From contig VMSX01000020.1 in NCBI GenBank assembly GCA_013791905.1, forward strand, positions 156,675 to 220,674: a stretch of DNA of 64,000 nucleotides. Reading direction: 5' to 3'. The translations under genes were made by a program, and so were the position numbers. This document shows positions 46,367 through 54,770 of the stretch, piece after piece. The notes under the pieces are model-generated. The model saw only the letters and a program-made list of their open reading frames with translations. It searched no databases and was not told the origin of the DNA. Origin of the DNA: Rhodocyclaceae bacterium. Lineage in GTDB: Bacteria > Pseudomonadota > Gammaproteobacteria > Burkholderiales > Rhodocyclaceae. The stretch's first letter is position 1. Each line of letters opens with the position of its first letter.

Positions 46367-47206
46367 ATGAAAACCACAGCATCGCTTGCCCTCGCATTAG
46401 CCGGTCTTACCCTCGCAGGACCGGCAGCGGCCCTGGCCATTACCGTCGATGGAAACCTGAGTGACTGGGGCGTGACGGGGTCGTCCTGGATACCCCATTC
46501 CGGGGTTCACTACACCATCGAAGACCAGACGGGTGATGCCAATACCCGCCTTACTCCGGGCTATGGCGGCCAGGCTTACGATGCCGAGGCGCTGTACGCC
46601 GCCATTATCGGCACCAAGCTCTACATTGCGCTGGCGACGGGACACAATCCGCGCACCGTGCAGAACCCGGCTGGCAACACCTACGGTGCAGGCGATTTCG
46701 CCATCGACTTCGGCAAGAATGGCAGCTACGAACTCGGGATCAACATCAATCATGCACTGACCGAGACCAAGACCAAGTCCGGCAGCACCTACACCTTCGA
46801 AACTGGCTTCGCGGAAGGCGGCGTATATAAAAACCCGACCTGGAATTACGGACTGTGGACGGCAAATGGAGTGCAAACCTCCACCAATCCGGACCCCAGC
46901 CATCCGACCTACCTCAAAAGCGGTACCCACATCGGCCAGGCCACCCTGGCTTACACAACAACCGGCGTCCCCGGCTACGGCGCCTACGCCAACGACCTGC
47001 ACTACTTCTACGAAATGAGCGTCGACCTCGATCTGTTGCGGAACGCCGGCTGGGATGGTAATGCATTCAACATCCACTGGACACAAAACTGCGCCAACGA
47101 CAACATCATCGTCGATCCGCCTGCCCCCGTGCCGGAGCCCGGATCACTGGCGCTACTGGGCATCGGCCTGGCTGGTCTGCTCGGCTTGCGTCGCCGTCGC
47201 TCTTGA
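46367..47206 (+). CDS. PEP-CTERM sorting domain protein
   Basis: 279-residue exported protein. Signal peptide MKTTASLALALAGLTLAGPAAA; a beta-rich body starting ITVDGNLSDWGV (resembling carbohydrate-binding or DOMON-like domains), rich in Asn, Gly, Thr and Tyr; and a C-terminal PEP-CTERM signal VPEPGSLALLGIGLAGLL followed by GLRRRRS. Exosortase would cleave this tail and the protein probably joins the exopolysaccharide matrix. Function of the body is unknown. No exosortase gene is in this window. Confidence 0.92.
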   Translation: MKTTASLALALAGLTLAGPAAALAITVDGNLSDWGVTGSSWIPHSGVHYTIEDQTGDANTRLTPGYGGQAYDAEALYAAIIGTKLYIALATGHNPRTVQNPAGNTYGAGDFAIDFGKNGSYELGININHALTETKTKSGSTYTFETGFAEGGVYKNPTWNYGLWTANGVQTSTNPDPSHPTYLKSGTHIGQATLAYTTTGVPGYGAYANDLHYFYEMSVDLDLLRNAGWDGNAFNIHWTQNCANDNIIVDPPAPVPEPGSLALLGIGLAGLLGLRRRRS

Positions 47207-47267
47207 GATTTCCGGCGGCGCTCAACAAGGGCGCAGCCGTGGCGATCAAAGGCAGCTATTGAACGCA

Positions 47268-47582
47268 ATGGCGCGCCCTCCGAAATCCAGTCCTCCCGCA
47301 GTCAAGCCAAACCGCTGGTCACAGCAGGTCACACAGGACAGCAATGCCCTGGATATCTCACCGGGGGTGTTCACGCTGGATGACCCGCGCGAGATCGCCC
47401 GGTCGTTGAAAACTTCAGCCGAACTCAGCCAGCGCCGCAAGGCGACCCCGTTCCGGGCGGCTATGTCGATGCTCAACTTTTACATCAATCGCGCCGGGCG
47501 CCAACTCCCGGAGCAGCAGCGGGCGCGCCTGGAAGCCGCCAAGAATGAGTTGCGGACGCTGTTCGGGCGTCCGCGCAAGTAA
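47268..47582 (+). CDS. DUF3175 protein
   Basis: 104 residues, basic. WSQQVTQDSNALDISPGVFTLDDPREIARSLKTSAE and the C-terminal LNFYINRAGRQLPEQQRARLEAAKNELR match the uncharacterised DUF3175 family, found in soil and freshwater proteobacteria. ATG at 47268 was chosen; the frame is open further upstream into the PEP-CTERM gene. It starts 61 bases after that gene's stop. Confidence 0.8.
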   Translation: MARPPKSSPPAVKPNRWSQQVTQDSNALDISPGVFTLDDPREIARSLKTSAELSQRRKATPFRAAMSMLNFYINRAGRQLPEQQRARLEAAKNELRTLFGRPRK

Positions 47583-47693
47583 CCCGCGTCGCACCAACCC
47601 ACAGCGGCCGGATCCGCCTGGAGAATCCCGGCAAGGTATCATCCGAATTCTGGACTTCCTTCTGTCGCTGGCCTCAATTTCCGAGAACAATTC

Positions 47694-48272
47694 ATGCGTA
47701 ACTGGTTTCGCCGCTACATGCCCGACCACGCCGCGGTGAGCGACAACCGCTGGCTGGCGCCGTTTCGCACCACGTTGTTGCACCCGCGTCTGTGGCACCT
47801 CAACCGCCATTCCGCCGCCGGCGGCGTGGCGGTCGGACTGTTCTGCGGGCTGATTCCGGGGCCGTTCCAGATGCTCTTCGCGGCGCTCTGCGCCGTTTTC
47901 TTTCGCATCAACCTGCCGCTCGCGCTGATCACCACGCTGTACACCAATCCCCTCACCATCGTGCCGCTGTATGTGGTCGCCTTCGGGCTGGGCCGCATCG
48001 TGCTGGGGATATTCGGGTATGGAAATGGAGAGTTCATCCACCCGCCCGAATATGGCGATGTCGGTGCAGCCAGTCTTCTGGAATGGATTGGCGCGCTGGG
48101 TGACTGGGTCTGGCAACTCGGCGCGCCGCTGGCGCTCGGCCTGCCGCTGCTGGCGGGGTTTCTGGCGATTGACGGCTACCTGATCGTCTACGTTGCCTGG
48201 CGCATATATCTAGTGCGCGCCTGGCGCCGGCGCGCCCACTTACGTCGCGGCGGACAAACTCCCGTCGCATAG
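47694..48272 (+). CDS. DUF2062 membrane protein
   Basis: 192 residues with three or more hydrophobic helices (about 45-70, 72-105 and 140-170). [27 protein letters not shown] and [15 protein letters not shown] are typical of the DUF2062 family. It converges with lolD and overlaps it by 33 bases at the 3' ends. Function unknown. Confidence 0.86.
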   Translation: MRNWFRRYMPDHAAVSDNRWLAPFRTTLLHPRLWHLNRHSAAGGVAVGLFCGLIPGPFQMLFAALCAVFFRINLPLALITTLYTNPLTIVPLYVVAFGLGRIVLGIFGYGNGEFIHPPEYGDVGAASLLEWIGALGDWVWQLGAPLALGLPLLAGFLAIDGYLIVYVAWRIYLVRAWRRRAHLRRGGQTPVA

Positions 48273-48935
48273 CAAAAGTCGGCGCTGGCAGGACGCCGCC
48301 AGCGAAGCATCGTGCGTGACGATCACCAGGCTGGTGCCATGCACCGCATTCATGCGCAGCATCAGGGCAAACACTTCGTCGGCGGTGTGGCGATCGAGGT
48401 TGCCGGTCGGCTCGTCGGCCAGCACGCAGGCCGGCTGGGTCACCAGCGCCCGCGCCAGCGCCGCGCGCTGCCGTTCGCCGCCCGAGAGTTCGCCGGGGCG
48501 GTGCTTGAGCCGCGCCCCCAAACCAACTTCGGTGAGGATCGCTGCGGCCTGCTCAAAAGCCTGCGCCTTGGGCAGCCGCCGGATCAAGAGCGGCATGGCG
48601 ACGTTTTCCAGCGCAGAGAATTCCGGCAACAAATGATGAAACTGATAGACGAAACCCAGCGATTCGTTACGCAGTCGCCCGCGCTCGGCCTCCGATACTT
48701 TTGCCAGCGCCCGGCCGAGCAGATGCACCGTGCCGGCCGAGGGTGCATCCAGCCCGCCGAGCAAGTGCAGCAAGGTGCTCTTGCCCGAACCGCTGGTGCC
48801 AACTATCGCCAGCGTTTCGCCTACCCGGACCTGCAGGTCGATGCCGGTCAGTACCGCCACCTCGGTGTCTCCCTGACGGAAGGTTTTGGCGAGGCCGCTA
48901 CAAGAAATCACCGGCTCATTCACAGCCTCATTCAT
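48240..48935 (-). CDS. lolD: Lipoprotein-releasing ABC ATPase LolD
   Basis: ATPase of the LolCDE complex that releases outer-membrane lipoproteins from the inner membrane. 231 residues: Walker [11 protein letters not shown], the ABC signature [15 protein letters not shown], Walker [12 protein letters not shown] and the H-loop THDASLA. The C-terminus [18 protein letters not shown] contains a copy of the short dispersed repeat (48272-48295), which may have altered the end. It overlaps the lolC/E gene by eight bases. Confidence 0.94.
   Translation of the reverse strand: MNEAVNEPVISCSGLAKTFRQGDTEVAVLTGIDLQVRVGETLAIVGTSGSGKSTLLHLLGGLDAPSAGTVHLLGRALAKVSEAERGRLRNESLGFVYQFHHLLPEFSALENVAMPLLIRRLPKAQAFEQAAAILTEVGLGARLKHRPGELSGGERQRAALARALVTQPACVLADEPTGNLDRHTADEVFALMLRMNAVHGTSLVIVTHDASLAASCQRRLLLCDGSLSAAT
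48272..48295 (+). repeat. Short dispersed repeat, copy 3 (in lolD C-terminus)
   Basis: GCAAAAGTCGGCGCTGGCAG followed by GACG, identical over 24 bases to the rseA copy. In lolD it is read in a different frame, giving SCQRRLL rather than VLPAPTF. Confidence 0.8.
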
Positions 48936-50178
48936 ACCTCAATGCCTCGGCCGGATTCACCCGCGCCGCGCGCCAGCTCGGGTAGAGCGTCGCCAGCAGC
49001 GTTAGGACGAAAGACACCGATCCGATGGTCCACACATCCGGCCAGCGCAGGTCGGAAGGCAGGTCGGAAATGTAATAGACATCCTTGGCGAGAAACTGGA
49101 AGCCGAGCACGCGTTCGAGAATCGGCACAACGGTTTCGACGTTCAAGGCCAGCGCCACGCCACCACCAATACCCAGCGTCAGGCCGATCAAGCCGATCAA
49201 AGTGCCCTGAATGATGAAGATGCGCATGATGCTGCCGGGGCTCGCCCCCAGCGTGCGCAGGATGGCGATGTCGGCGCGTTTGTCGGTCACCGTCATCACC
49301 AGCGTCGACACGATGTTGAAGGCGGCCACCGCGACGATCAGCAGGAGGATGAGGAACATCATGTTCTTTTCGATCTGCACGGCGCGGAAGAAATTGGCAT
49401 GGGTGCGCGTCCAGTCGGTGGCGCGCAGATCGGGGCCGATGCTCGCAGCGAGTTCGCGCACCACGCGCGGCGCGGCAAACAGGTCATCGAGCTTGAGGCG
49501 CACGCCGGTGACGCGATCCTCCATCTGATAGAGTTTTTGCGCATCGCCCAGATGCACCAGCGCCAGGCCGGAGTCATATTCGAACATGCCGACTTCGAAG
49601 ATGCCGACCACGGTGAACTGCTTCATGCGTGGCAGGATCGCGGCCGGCGTGACCATGCCCTGCGGGGCGATCAGCGCGACTTTGTCGCCCTCGAAGACGC
49701 GCAGCGAATGCGCCAGCTCGGAACCGAGGATGATGCCGAACTCGCCCGGCACCAGTCGCTCCAGCGCGCCGGCGCGCATGTGGCGGGCGAAATCGGCCAC
49801 GCCCTCCTCCTCTGCCGGCAGGATGCCGCGGATCAACGCCCCCTTCACCTGACCGTCGAAGGTCAGCATGCTCTGCCCCTGGATGTAGGGCGCGGCGGCA
49901 ACGACACGCGGGTGCCGGGTCACGGCAGCGACGGCAGCCGGCCAGTTTTCCATTTCGCCGTAGATGCCAGAAATCTGTGCATGCGAGGCAACGCCGAGGA
50001 TGCGCGTGCGCAATTCCTTCTGGAAGCCGTTCATCACCGACAGCACAACAATCAGCGCCGCCACGCCGAGCGCCAGCCCGAGCGTTGAAATCAGCGAGAT
50101 AAAGGAGATGAAGCGGTTGCCGCCGCCCGATTTGCGGGCGGTGGTGTAGCGCAGGCCGATGAAGGTTTCGAATGACAT
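48928..50178 (-). CDS. lolC: Lipoprotein-releasing ABC permease LolC/LolE
   Basis: Membrane subunit of the Lol exporter. 416 residues: N-terminal helix after [28 protein letters not shown], a large periplasmic MacB-type domain (about 45-265), then three C-terminal helices with [20 protein letters not shown] and [26 protein letters not shown]. Only one permease gene is present beside lolD, so the complex may use two copies (LolF-like) or a partner elsewhere. It is transcribed before lolD. Confidence 0.92.
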   Translation of the reverse strand: MSFETFIGLRYTTARKSGGGNRFISFISLISTLGLALGVAALIVVLSVMNGFQKELRTRILGVASHAQISGIYGEMENWPAAVAAVTRHPRVVAAAPYIQGQSMLTFDGQVKGALIRGILPAEEEGVADFARHMRAGALERLVPGEFGIILGSELAHSLRVFEGDKVALIAPQGMVTPAAILPRMKQFTVVGIFEVGMFEYDSGLALVHLGDAQKLYQMEDRVTGVRLKLDDLFAAPRVVRELAASIGPDLRATDWTRTHANFFRAVQIEKNMMFLILLLIVAVAAFNIVSTLVMTVTDKRADIAILRTLGASPGSIMRIFIIQGTLIGLIGLTLGIGGGVALALNVETVVPILERVLGFQFLAKDVYYISDLPSDLRWPDVWTIGSVSFVLTLLATLYPSWRAARVNPAEALRYE

Positions 50179-50201
50179 GGAGGCGGGATTCTACCTTGAC
50201 G

Positions 50202-50939
50202 CTACCGTGGCGCCGTGCCCTGACATGACCCAACGTCGGACAGCAAACGCCTCAATTCCTTCTTGACCACGGCGTAGCATTCGCACGCATGGCGCTCCAG
50301 CCCGGCCCGATCAAGCACGGCAATGTGGCCGCGACGATAACTGATCAATCCGGCACGCTGCAGGTTGCCGGCCGCCACTGTAATACCCTCGCGACGCACG
50401 CCGAGCATGCTGGCCACCAGTTCCTGCGTCATGACCAGATCATTTGAAGGCAATCGATCGAGCGTCAGCAGCAGCCAGCGACACAGCTGCTGTTCCAGCG
50501 AATGGTGCCGATTGCAGGCAGCGGTCTGAGATATCTGTGTAATCAGCGCCTGGGTGTAGCGCAGCAGCAGACGCTGCAGCAAGCCGGCGCGATTGAATTC
50601 CTGCAACAGCAAGCGACGCTCCAGCCGGTACGCGTGGCCCGCAGTCTGTACCACGGCGGAACTCGACGTGGTATCGCCACCCATGAACAGCGAAATGCCG
50701 ACCACACCTTCATTGCCCACCCCCGCTGCTTCGGTAGTCGCGCCAGACGCCATGACGTAGTGCAGTGAAACGATGGCAGTGGTGGGGAAATAGGCGTGCT
50801 GCAACTGTCCGCCGGGCTCGTAGAGCATCTTGCCGAGCGGCAACGGGGCCAGTTCCAGATGCGCGGACAACAACTCGAATTCCGCCGCCGGGAGGGCGGC
50901 GAGAAGATGGTTTTGCTGCGGATTATGGGGAGATGACAT
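50202..50939 (-). CDS. Crp/Fnr-family transcription regulator (paralogue 1)
   Basis: 245 residues. A cyclic-nucleotide-binding-like beta-roll (about 15-135) with EGVVGISLFMGG, a helical linker ([40 protein letters not shown]) and a C-terminal winged helix ([46 protein letters not shown]). The N-terminal cysteine set of Fnr is absent, so it is not an oxygen-sensing iron-sulfur type. About half its residues match the paralogue at 61253. ATG 50939 preferred over a TTG two codons earlier. Confidence 0.88.
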   Translation of the reverse strand: MSSPHNPQQNHLLAALPAAEFELLSAHLELAPLPLGKMLYEPGGQLQHAYFPTTAIVSLHYVMASGATTEAAGVGNEGVVGISLFMGGDTTSSSAVVQTAGHAYRLERRLLLQEFNRAGLLQRLLLRYTQALITQISQTAACNRHHSLEQQLCRWLLLTLDRLPSNDLVMTQELVASMLGVRREGITVAAGNLQRAGLISYRRGHIAVLDRAGLERHACECYAVVKKELRRLLSDVGSCQGTAPR

Positions 50940-50963
50940 CGCCAATCCTCACTATCCCGAAAA

Positions 50964-51782
50964 CTAGCATTTGCTGGTGAATTCGACACCGGTACCACGA
51001 TACCCGGTGTAGCAGCCAGCCTGGTTGAACATCGGCTCGCCACTTACCCGAAATTGTTGCCGCGAGCCATCGGTGTTGACCCGGCTGAAGACAAAATCGA
51101 GGAACGGTTGCCGGGCGGCAATGCTTGCCTGGAGCTGCGTCCGCTCTGCCTCATTCCAGCCCGCCACCCGAACATCGCCTTCCTTCGTCAGAGTGGCAGC
51201 CGGAATGCCAAGCATTTCCAGCACCGGGCCGGAAACCTTGGTGAAGTTGTCGTTCGCGTCCTGCTCCCAATACCAGTCGGAAGCCAACTCGGTCAGGCTG
51301 CGATAGCGGGCTTCGCTTTCGCGCAGTTCGGCGGTACGTTCCTGCACCGTCTGTTCCAGCATCTTGTTGTAATTCTCGAGCTTCTTGTACAGCAGCCGCA
51401 CTTCCAGCATGTTGTGGATGCGCGTCTTGACTTCGACCAGATCGAACGGCTTGCTGATGAAATCTTTTGCACCGGCTTGCAGGGCGCGCAGCTTGTGGCC
51501 GGGTTGGGCGGTGATCACGAGGACCGGAACATAGCCATCCGCAGCATGGGACTTGAGGCCTTCCATCACCTGAAATCCATCCATGTCGGGCATCTGCAGA
51601 TCGAGCAGGATCAGGTCGTAATCATGTTTCAGGTGTAGCGCACAGACCTCCTGCGGGTTCATCGTTGAGGACACGCGGGTGTAGCCGGCCTCGCTCAACA
51701 ACTGTTCGAGCAGGGTGACATTGGGCTCCTGATCATCAACGATCAGGATGCTGGCGTTAAGGATCTCGGTCTCGGTAATCAT
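50964..51782 (-). CDS. Response regulator with REC and PAS domains
   Basis: 272 residues. REC domain (about 10-130) with phospho-acceptor Asp61 in LILLDLQMPDMDGF and Lys in FISKPFD; a short coiled linker (LYKKLENYNKMLEQTVQERTAELRESEARY); then a PAS domain (about 155-268). It stops right after the PAS (GYRGTGVEFTSKC), where an output domain such as GGDEF would normally follow. Over its REC domain it closely matches the REC-GGDEF protein at 53820. It may act as a sensor-coupled receiver or be truncated. Confidence 0.87.
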   Translation of the reverse strand: MITETEILNASILIVDDQEPNVTLLEQLLSEAGYTRVSSTMNPQEVCALHLKHDYDLILLDLQMPDMDGFQVMEGLKSHAADGYVPVLVITAQPGHKLRALQAGAKDFISKPFDLVEVKTRIHNMLEVRLLYKKLENYNKMLEQTVQERTAELRESEARYRSLTELASDWYWEQDANDNFTKVSGPVLEMLGIPAATLTKEGDVRVAGWNEAERTQLQASIAARQPFLDFVFSRVNTDGSRQQFRVSGEPMFNQAGCYTGYRGTGVEFTSKC

Positions 51783-51828
51783 TATGCTTATCCCTGCTTG
51801 GTTACGGTGGCGCTAATCGAATGTTTGG

Positions 51829-51978
51829 TCAGAATATCCTGCGCCCGCTGATGACCCGGAGCAGGACGACGACAATGGCAATCACCAGAAGGATATGAAT
51901 GAAGCCCCCCATGGTGGATGAAGTGACTATGCCGAGTAGCCAAAGGACGATCAAGACAACGGCGATTGTGTAGAGCAT
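51829..51978 (-). CDS. DUF5670 (lmo0937-type) mini-membrane protein, copy 1
   Basis: 49 residues, MLYTIAVVLIVLWLLGIVTS, then TMGGFIHILLVIAIVVVLLRVISGRRIF: two membrane helices. Often found next to BON and stress genes. GAGGTAAAA lies upstream. Near-copy at 57805-57954 with the same layout. Too short to appear in routine gene calling. It follows the AI-2E gene. Confidence 0.83.
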   Translation of the reverse strand: MLYTIAVVLIVLWLLGIVTSSTMGGFIHILLVIAIVVVLLRVISGRRIF

Positions 51979-52003
51979 TTTTACCTCTTACAGTTGGTGA
52001 GAA

Positions 52004-53188
52004 TTAGTCGCCCAGCAACTCGGCCACCGGCCCGAGTTGCTCGATATGCTGCGCCACCACTTTCACAATAACAATGATCGGGATGCTCAGCAGCAGGCCC
52101 CAGACACCCCACAGCCATCCCCCGAACAACAGCGAAACGAATATCGCCGCCGTGTTCATTTTGGCGATCCTGCCTGTCATCCAGGTCGTGACGAAGTAGC
52201 CGACCAGCGTGGCGATCACCATTGAAGCGGCAGCAACCAGCAGCAGCATTGACAGGGATTCGAATTGCATGAAGGCCGCGATACCAATGACGCTGGCGGT
52301 CACCGCCGGGCCGACGTAGGGGATCAGGTGCAGCAGGCCAGCCGTCACGCCCCAGGCACCGGCATTTTCAAGACCGATCCAGCTCAAGGCGATCCAGGTG
52401 AGCAACCCCACCAGGACGTTGGTCACCAGCAGCATGAACATGTAGCGCTGGATCGAGTCATTGATGCCATCGAGGATGTGTACCGTGATCTTGCGGTTCG
52501 ACATCGATGGCCCGGCAAGGCGCACCAGCTTTCTCTTGAAGGTGTCACCGGACAACAGCAGAAAGAACGTCAGAAACAGCACCATGGCTGCCTGGCCGAT
52601 CAGCCCAGCGGCTATCGTGGCGTTTGTCAAAAAGTAGTTACCGAGGTTGAAGCCGGGCACATCGATGACAACGCGCGTCGCCCGCTGTTTTGGCGGCGCA
52701 GCCAAACCAGCCGCCTCGCTCGTCGCTTTTTCTATTTCACTGGCAGCGGTCTGCATCTTCTGCATGGTGCTGGTTTCGCCTTTGCGCAGCTTGGCGATGC
52801 CGGCCGACATCTGGCTCACCGCTTCAGGCAATTGATCGATGATGGTCAGGATCTGCCCACGCAACGCATAGGTGCCCAGCACGGCAACACACACAACCCC
52901 GATCATCACAATGCTGGTGCCGATCACGCGCGGAATGCGGACCAGTTCGAGCCAGACGACCAGACGATTCAGCGTGTAGGCAAAAAGGATGCCGAGCAAG
53001 AGGGACACGAAGAAACTCTGCGCCCACTTCAGGGCGAATACTGCGGCAACGGTAGCGAGGATCACCAGTGCGATTCCCCGTCCAGCCCTGAGTTCAGGTA
53101 CCACGGACAGTAAATCGACGGGCTCGATGCTGGCTGAAGATTGATTGCCAGGCGGAGCTGCCGATTCGGTTGTTGCGCTTGCCGTCAT
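52004..53188 (-). CDS. AI-2E family transporter
   Basis: 394 residues with about eight membrane helices of the AI-2E/PerM family. After a Ser/Ala-rich N-terminus come WAQSFFVSLLLGILFAYTLN and a periplasmic or cytoplasmic loop with Lys-rich coil (LRKGETSTMQKMQTAASEIEKATSEAAG), then the C-terminal block ENAGAWGVTAGLLHLIPYVGPAVTAS and LLFGGWLWGVWGLLLSIPIIV. Substrate unknown; some members export AI-2 or act as Na+/H+ antiporters. It lies between the DUF5670 and BON genes. Confidence 0.87.
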   Translation of the reverse strand: MTASATTESAAPPGNQSSASIEPVDLLSVVPELRAGRGIALVILATVAAVFALKWAQSFFVSLLLGILFAYTLNRLVVWLELVRIPRVIGTSIVMIGVVCVAVLGTYALRGQILTIIDQLPEAVSQMSAGIAKLRKGETSTMQKMQTAASEIEKATSEAAGLAAPPKQRATRVVIDVPGFNLGNYFLTNATIAAGLIGQAAMVLFLTFFLLLSGDTFKRKLVRLAGPSMSNRKITVHILDGINDSIQRYMFMLLVTNVLVGLLTWIALSWIGLENAGAWGVTAGLLHLIPYVGPAVTASVIGIAAFMQFESLSMLLLVAAASMVIATLVGYFVTTWMTGRIAKMNTAAIFVSLLFGGWLWGVWGLLLSIPIIVIVKVVAQHIEQLGPVAELLGD

Positions 53189-53219
53189 ATTGATGCGTTC
53201 ACAGTCAGCCTGAAAATGA

Positions 53220-53252
53220 GGTCATTGCCGAACGTGAGGTTCGGCAATGACC
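53220..53252 (-). terminator. 14-bp hairpin after the first BON gene
   Basis: GGTCATTGCCGAAC, loop GTGAG, GTTCGGCAATGACC: a perfect 14-bp stem. On the minus strand TCATTTTC follows, a weak T-run. It separates the BON gene from the AI-2E gene. Confidence 0.7.
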
Positions 53253-53268
53253 AAAGGTGCGCTATTGC

Positions 53269-53583
53269 TTACTTGATGCGCATGTCGTTCTTGACGGATT
53301 TCACACCCTTGACGTCACGCGCCAAGCTGACTGCCTTGCTCGCGGCGGTCTGCGAACTCACGAAGCCGCTCAACTGAACGATACCTTTGAAGGTCTCGAC
53401 ATTGATTTCAGCGACCTTCAGCGTGGGCTCATTGAAAATGGCCGCCTTCACCTTGGTGGTGATGACGCTGTCGTCGACATATTCGCCGGTTCCTTCTTGC
53501 GTCGACGTGGATGCACAGCCGACAACAAACACCAGCGTAAAAGCCAGAAATAGTGCGGAAAGATATTTGCCAAGTTGTTTCAT
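53269..53583 (-). CDS. BON-domain lipoprotein, copy 1
   Basis: 104 residues. Lipoprotein signal MKQLGKYLSALFLAFTLVFVVGCAST with lipobox VVGC. One BON domain (VDDSVITTKVKAAIFNEPTLKVAEINVETFKGIVQLSGFV ... VKSVKND), as in OsmY, which binds phospholipid and appears under osmotic or envelope stress. About three quarters identical to copy 2 at 58109. A conserved inverted-repeat motif lies about 160 bases upstream. Confidence 0.92.
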   Translation of the reverse strand: MKQLGKYLSALFLAFTLVFVVGCASTSTQEGTGEYVDDSVITTKVKAAIFNEPTLKVAEINVETFKGIVQLSGFVSSQTAASKAVSLARDVKGVKSVKNDMRIK

Positions 53584-53742
53584 GGTTGATTCTCCTGATG
53601 TGGGAAATACAGAACTTCCTGATTTGGTTTCAAACAACAGCGTTGGCCTGATTATCCGGGTAGGGAAGCGAGCCTGGCGACCAGTGCGCCGCACTTTGTG
53701 TCGAGACCTGTGTGCAACGATAGATGGAATGGCCACTGCCGT

Positions 53743-53760
53743 CGGTGCGCTGTCGTACAT
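53743..53760 (-). promoter_or_regulatory. Inverted-repeat motif upstream of BON copy 1
   Basis: Minus strand ATGTACGACAGCGCACCG. Core GTACG-ACAG-CGCAC; shared with sites at 58578-58593, 58665-58680 and 62976-62989. Distance to the BON start codon is about 160 bases. Confidence 0.5.
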
Positions 53761-53819
53761 AGTGCTTCCTTAGTGCAACTTTCCAGTTCCCTGGCAATTG
53801 CGAGGACAGCTAAAAACAA

Positions 53820-54770
53820 CTACGCGCCAGTACTAACCGCTCGGGGCGCTGCGATGCGATAACTGTTCTTGCCTGTGTGCTTGGCCTCATACAAGGCCAG
53901 ATCCGCGCTCTTCATCAGAGTATCCACATCCTCGCCATGCGCGGGATAAATACTGACCCCGATGCTGACGGTCATGCTTACGTCGCTGCCTTGAATGTCA
54001 TAGGGTTGTGACACGGCCTGGATCACTTTTGCCACCAGCTTGGCCACATCGTCGGGATGACTTAATTCCCACAACGCGATCACGAATTCGTCACCACCCA
54101 AACGCGCCACCGTATCCTCTTGTCGCACCGCAGCCACCAGGCGAGCGGCGACCAGGCTCAGCAGCGTATCGCCCGCAGCGTGGCCCAAAGTGTCGTTGAC
54201 CTGTTTGAACCCGTCCAGATCCAGATACATCACCGCCATCGTGCGCTTGTTCCTGTGGGCATGGGCGATGGCCAACGAAAGCCTGTCCATTAACAGCCGT
54301 CTATTCGGCAGCCCGGTCAGCGCGTCGTGAAGAGCCAAGGATTCCATCTCGCGGCTGTAATCCTCGAGTTGCTTGTACAACAGCCGCACTTCCAGCATGT
54401 TGTGAATGCGTGTCTTGGCTTCCATCATGTCAAATGGTTTGCTGATGAAATCTTTCGCGCCAGAGGTCAGCGCCCGCAGCTTGTGGCCCGGTTGGGCCGT
54501 GATCACGAGGATCGGCAGGTAGCCGTCTGTTTCGATTTCCTTCAGGCCTTCCATCACCTGGAAGCCATCCATGCCGGGCATCTGCAGATCGAGCAGAATC
54601 AGGTCGTAGTGGTTGGCACGATGCAATTCACAGACGGTTTGCGGATCCAGCGTCGACGTGATGCGCTGATAGCCGGCTTCACTCAGCATTTGCTCCAGTA
54701 GCTGCACATTGGCTTCCCGATCATCCACGATCAGAATGCTGGCGTTAAGCAACTCGGCGGCGCTAATCAT
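53820..54770 (-). CDS. Response regulator with REC and GGDEF domains (diguanylate cyclase)
   Basis: Makes cyclic di-GMP from GTP, presumably under phosphorelay control. 316 residues from MISAAELLNASILIVDD. REC domain (about 9-130, Asp in LILLDLQMPGMDG), then a linker (LYKQLEDYSREMESLALHDALTGLPNRRLL) and a GGDEF domain whose active site RLGGDEF is intact, with an inhibitory I-site RQED five residues before it. It follows the hybrid kinase with a one-base overlap (TGATG), so the kinase is its likely partner. Confidence 0.93.
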   Translation of the reverse strand: MISAAELLNASILIVDDREANVQLLEQMLSEAGYQRITSTLDPQTVCELHRANHYDLILLDLQMPGMDGFQVMEGLKEIETDGYLPILVITAQPGHKLRALTSGAKDFISKPFDMMEAKTRIHNMLEVRLLYKQLEDYSREMESLALHDALTGLPNRRLLMDRLSLAIAHAHRNKRTMAVMYLDLDGFKQVNDTLGHAAGDTLLSLVAARLVAAVRQEDTVARLGGDEFVIALWELSHPDDVAKLVAKVIQAVSQPYDIQGSDVSMTVSIGVSIYPAHGEDVDTLMKSADLALYEAKHTGKNSYRIAAPRAVSTGA

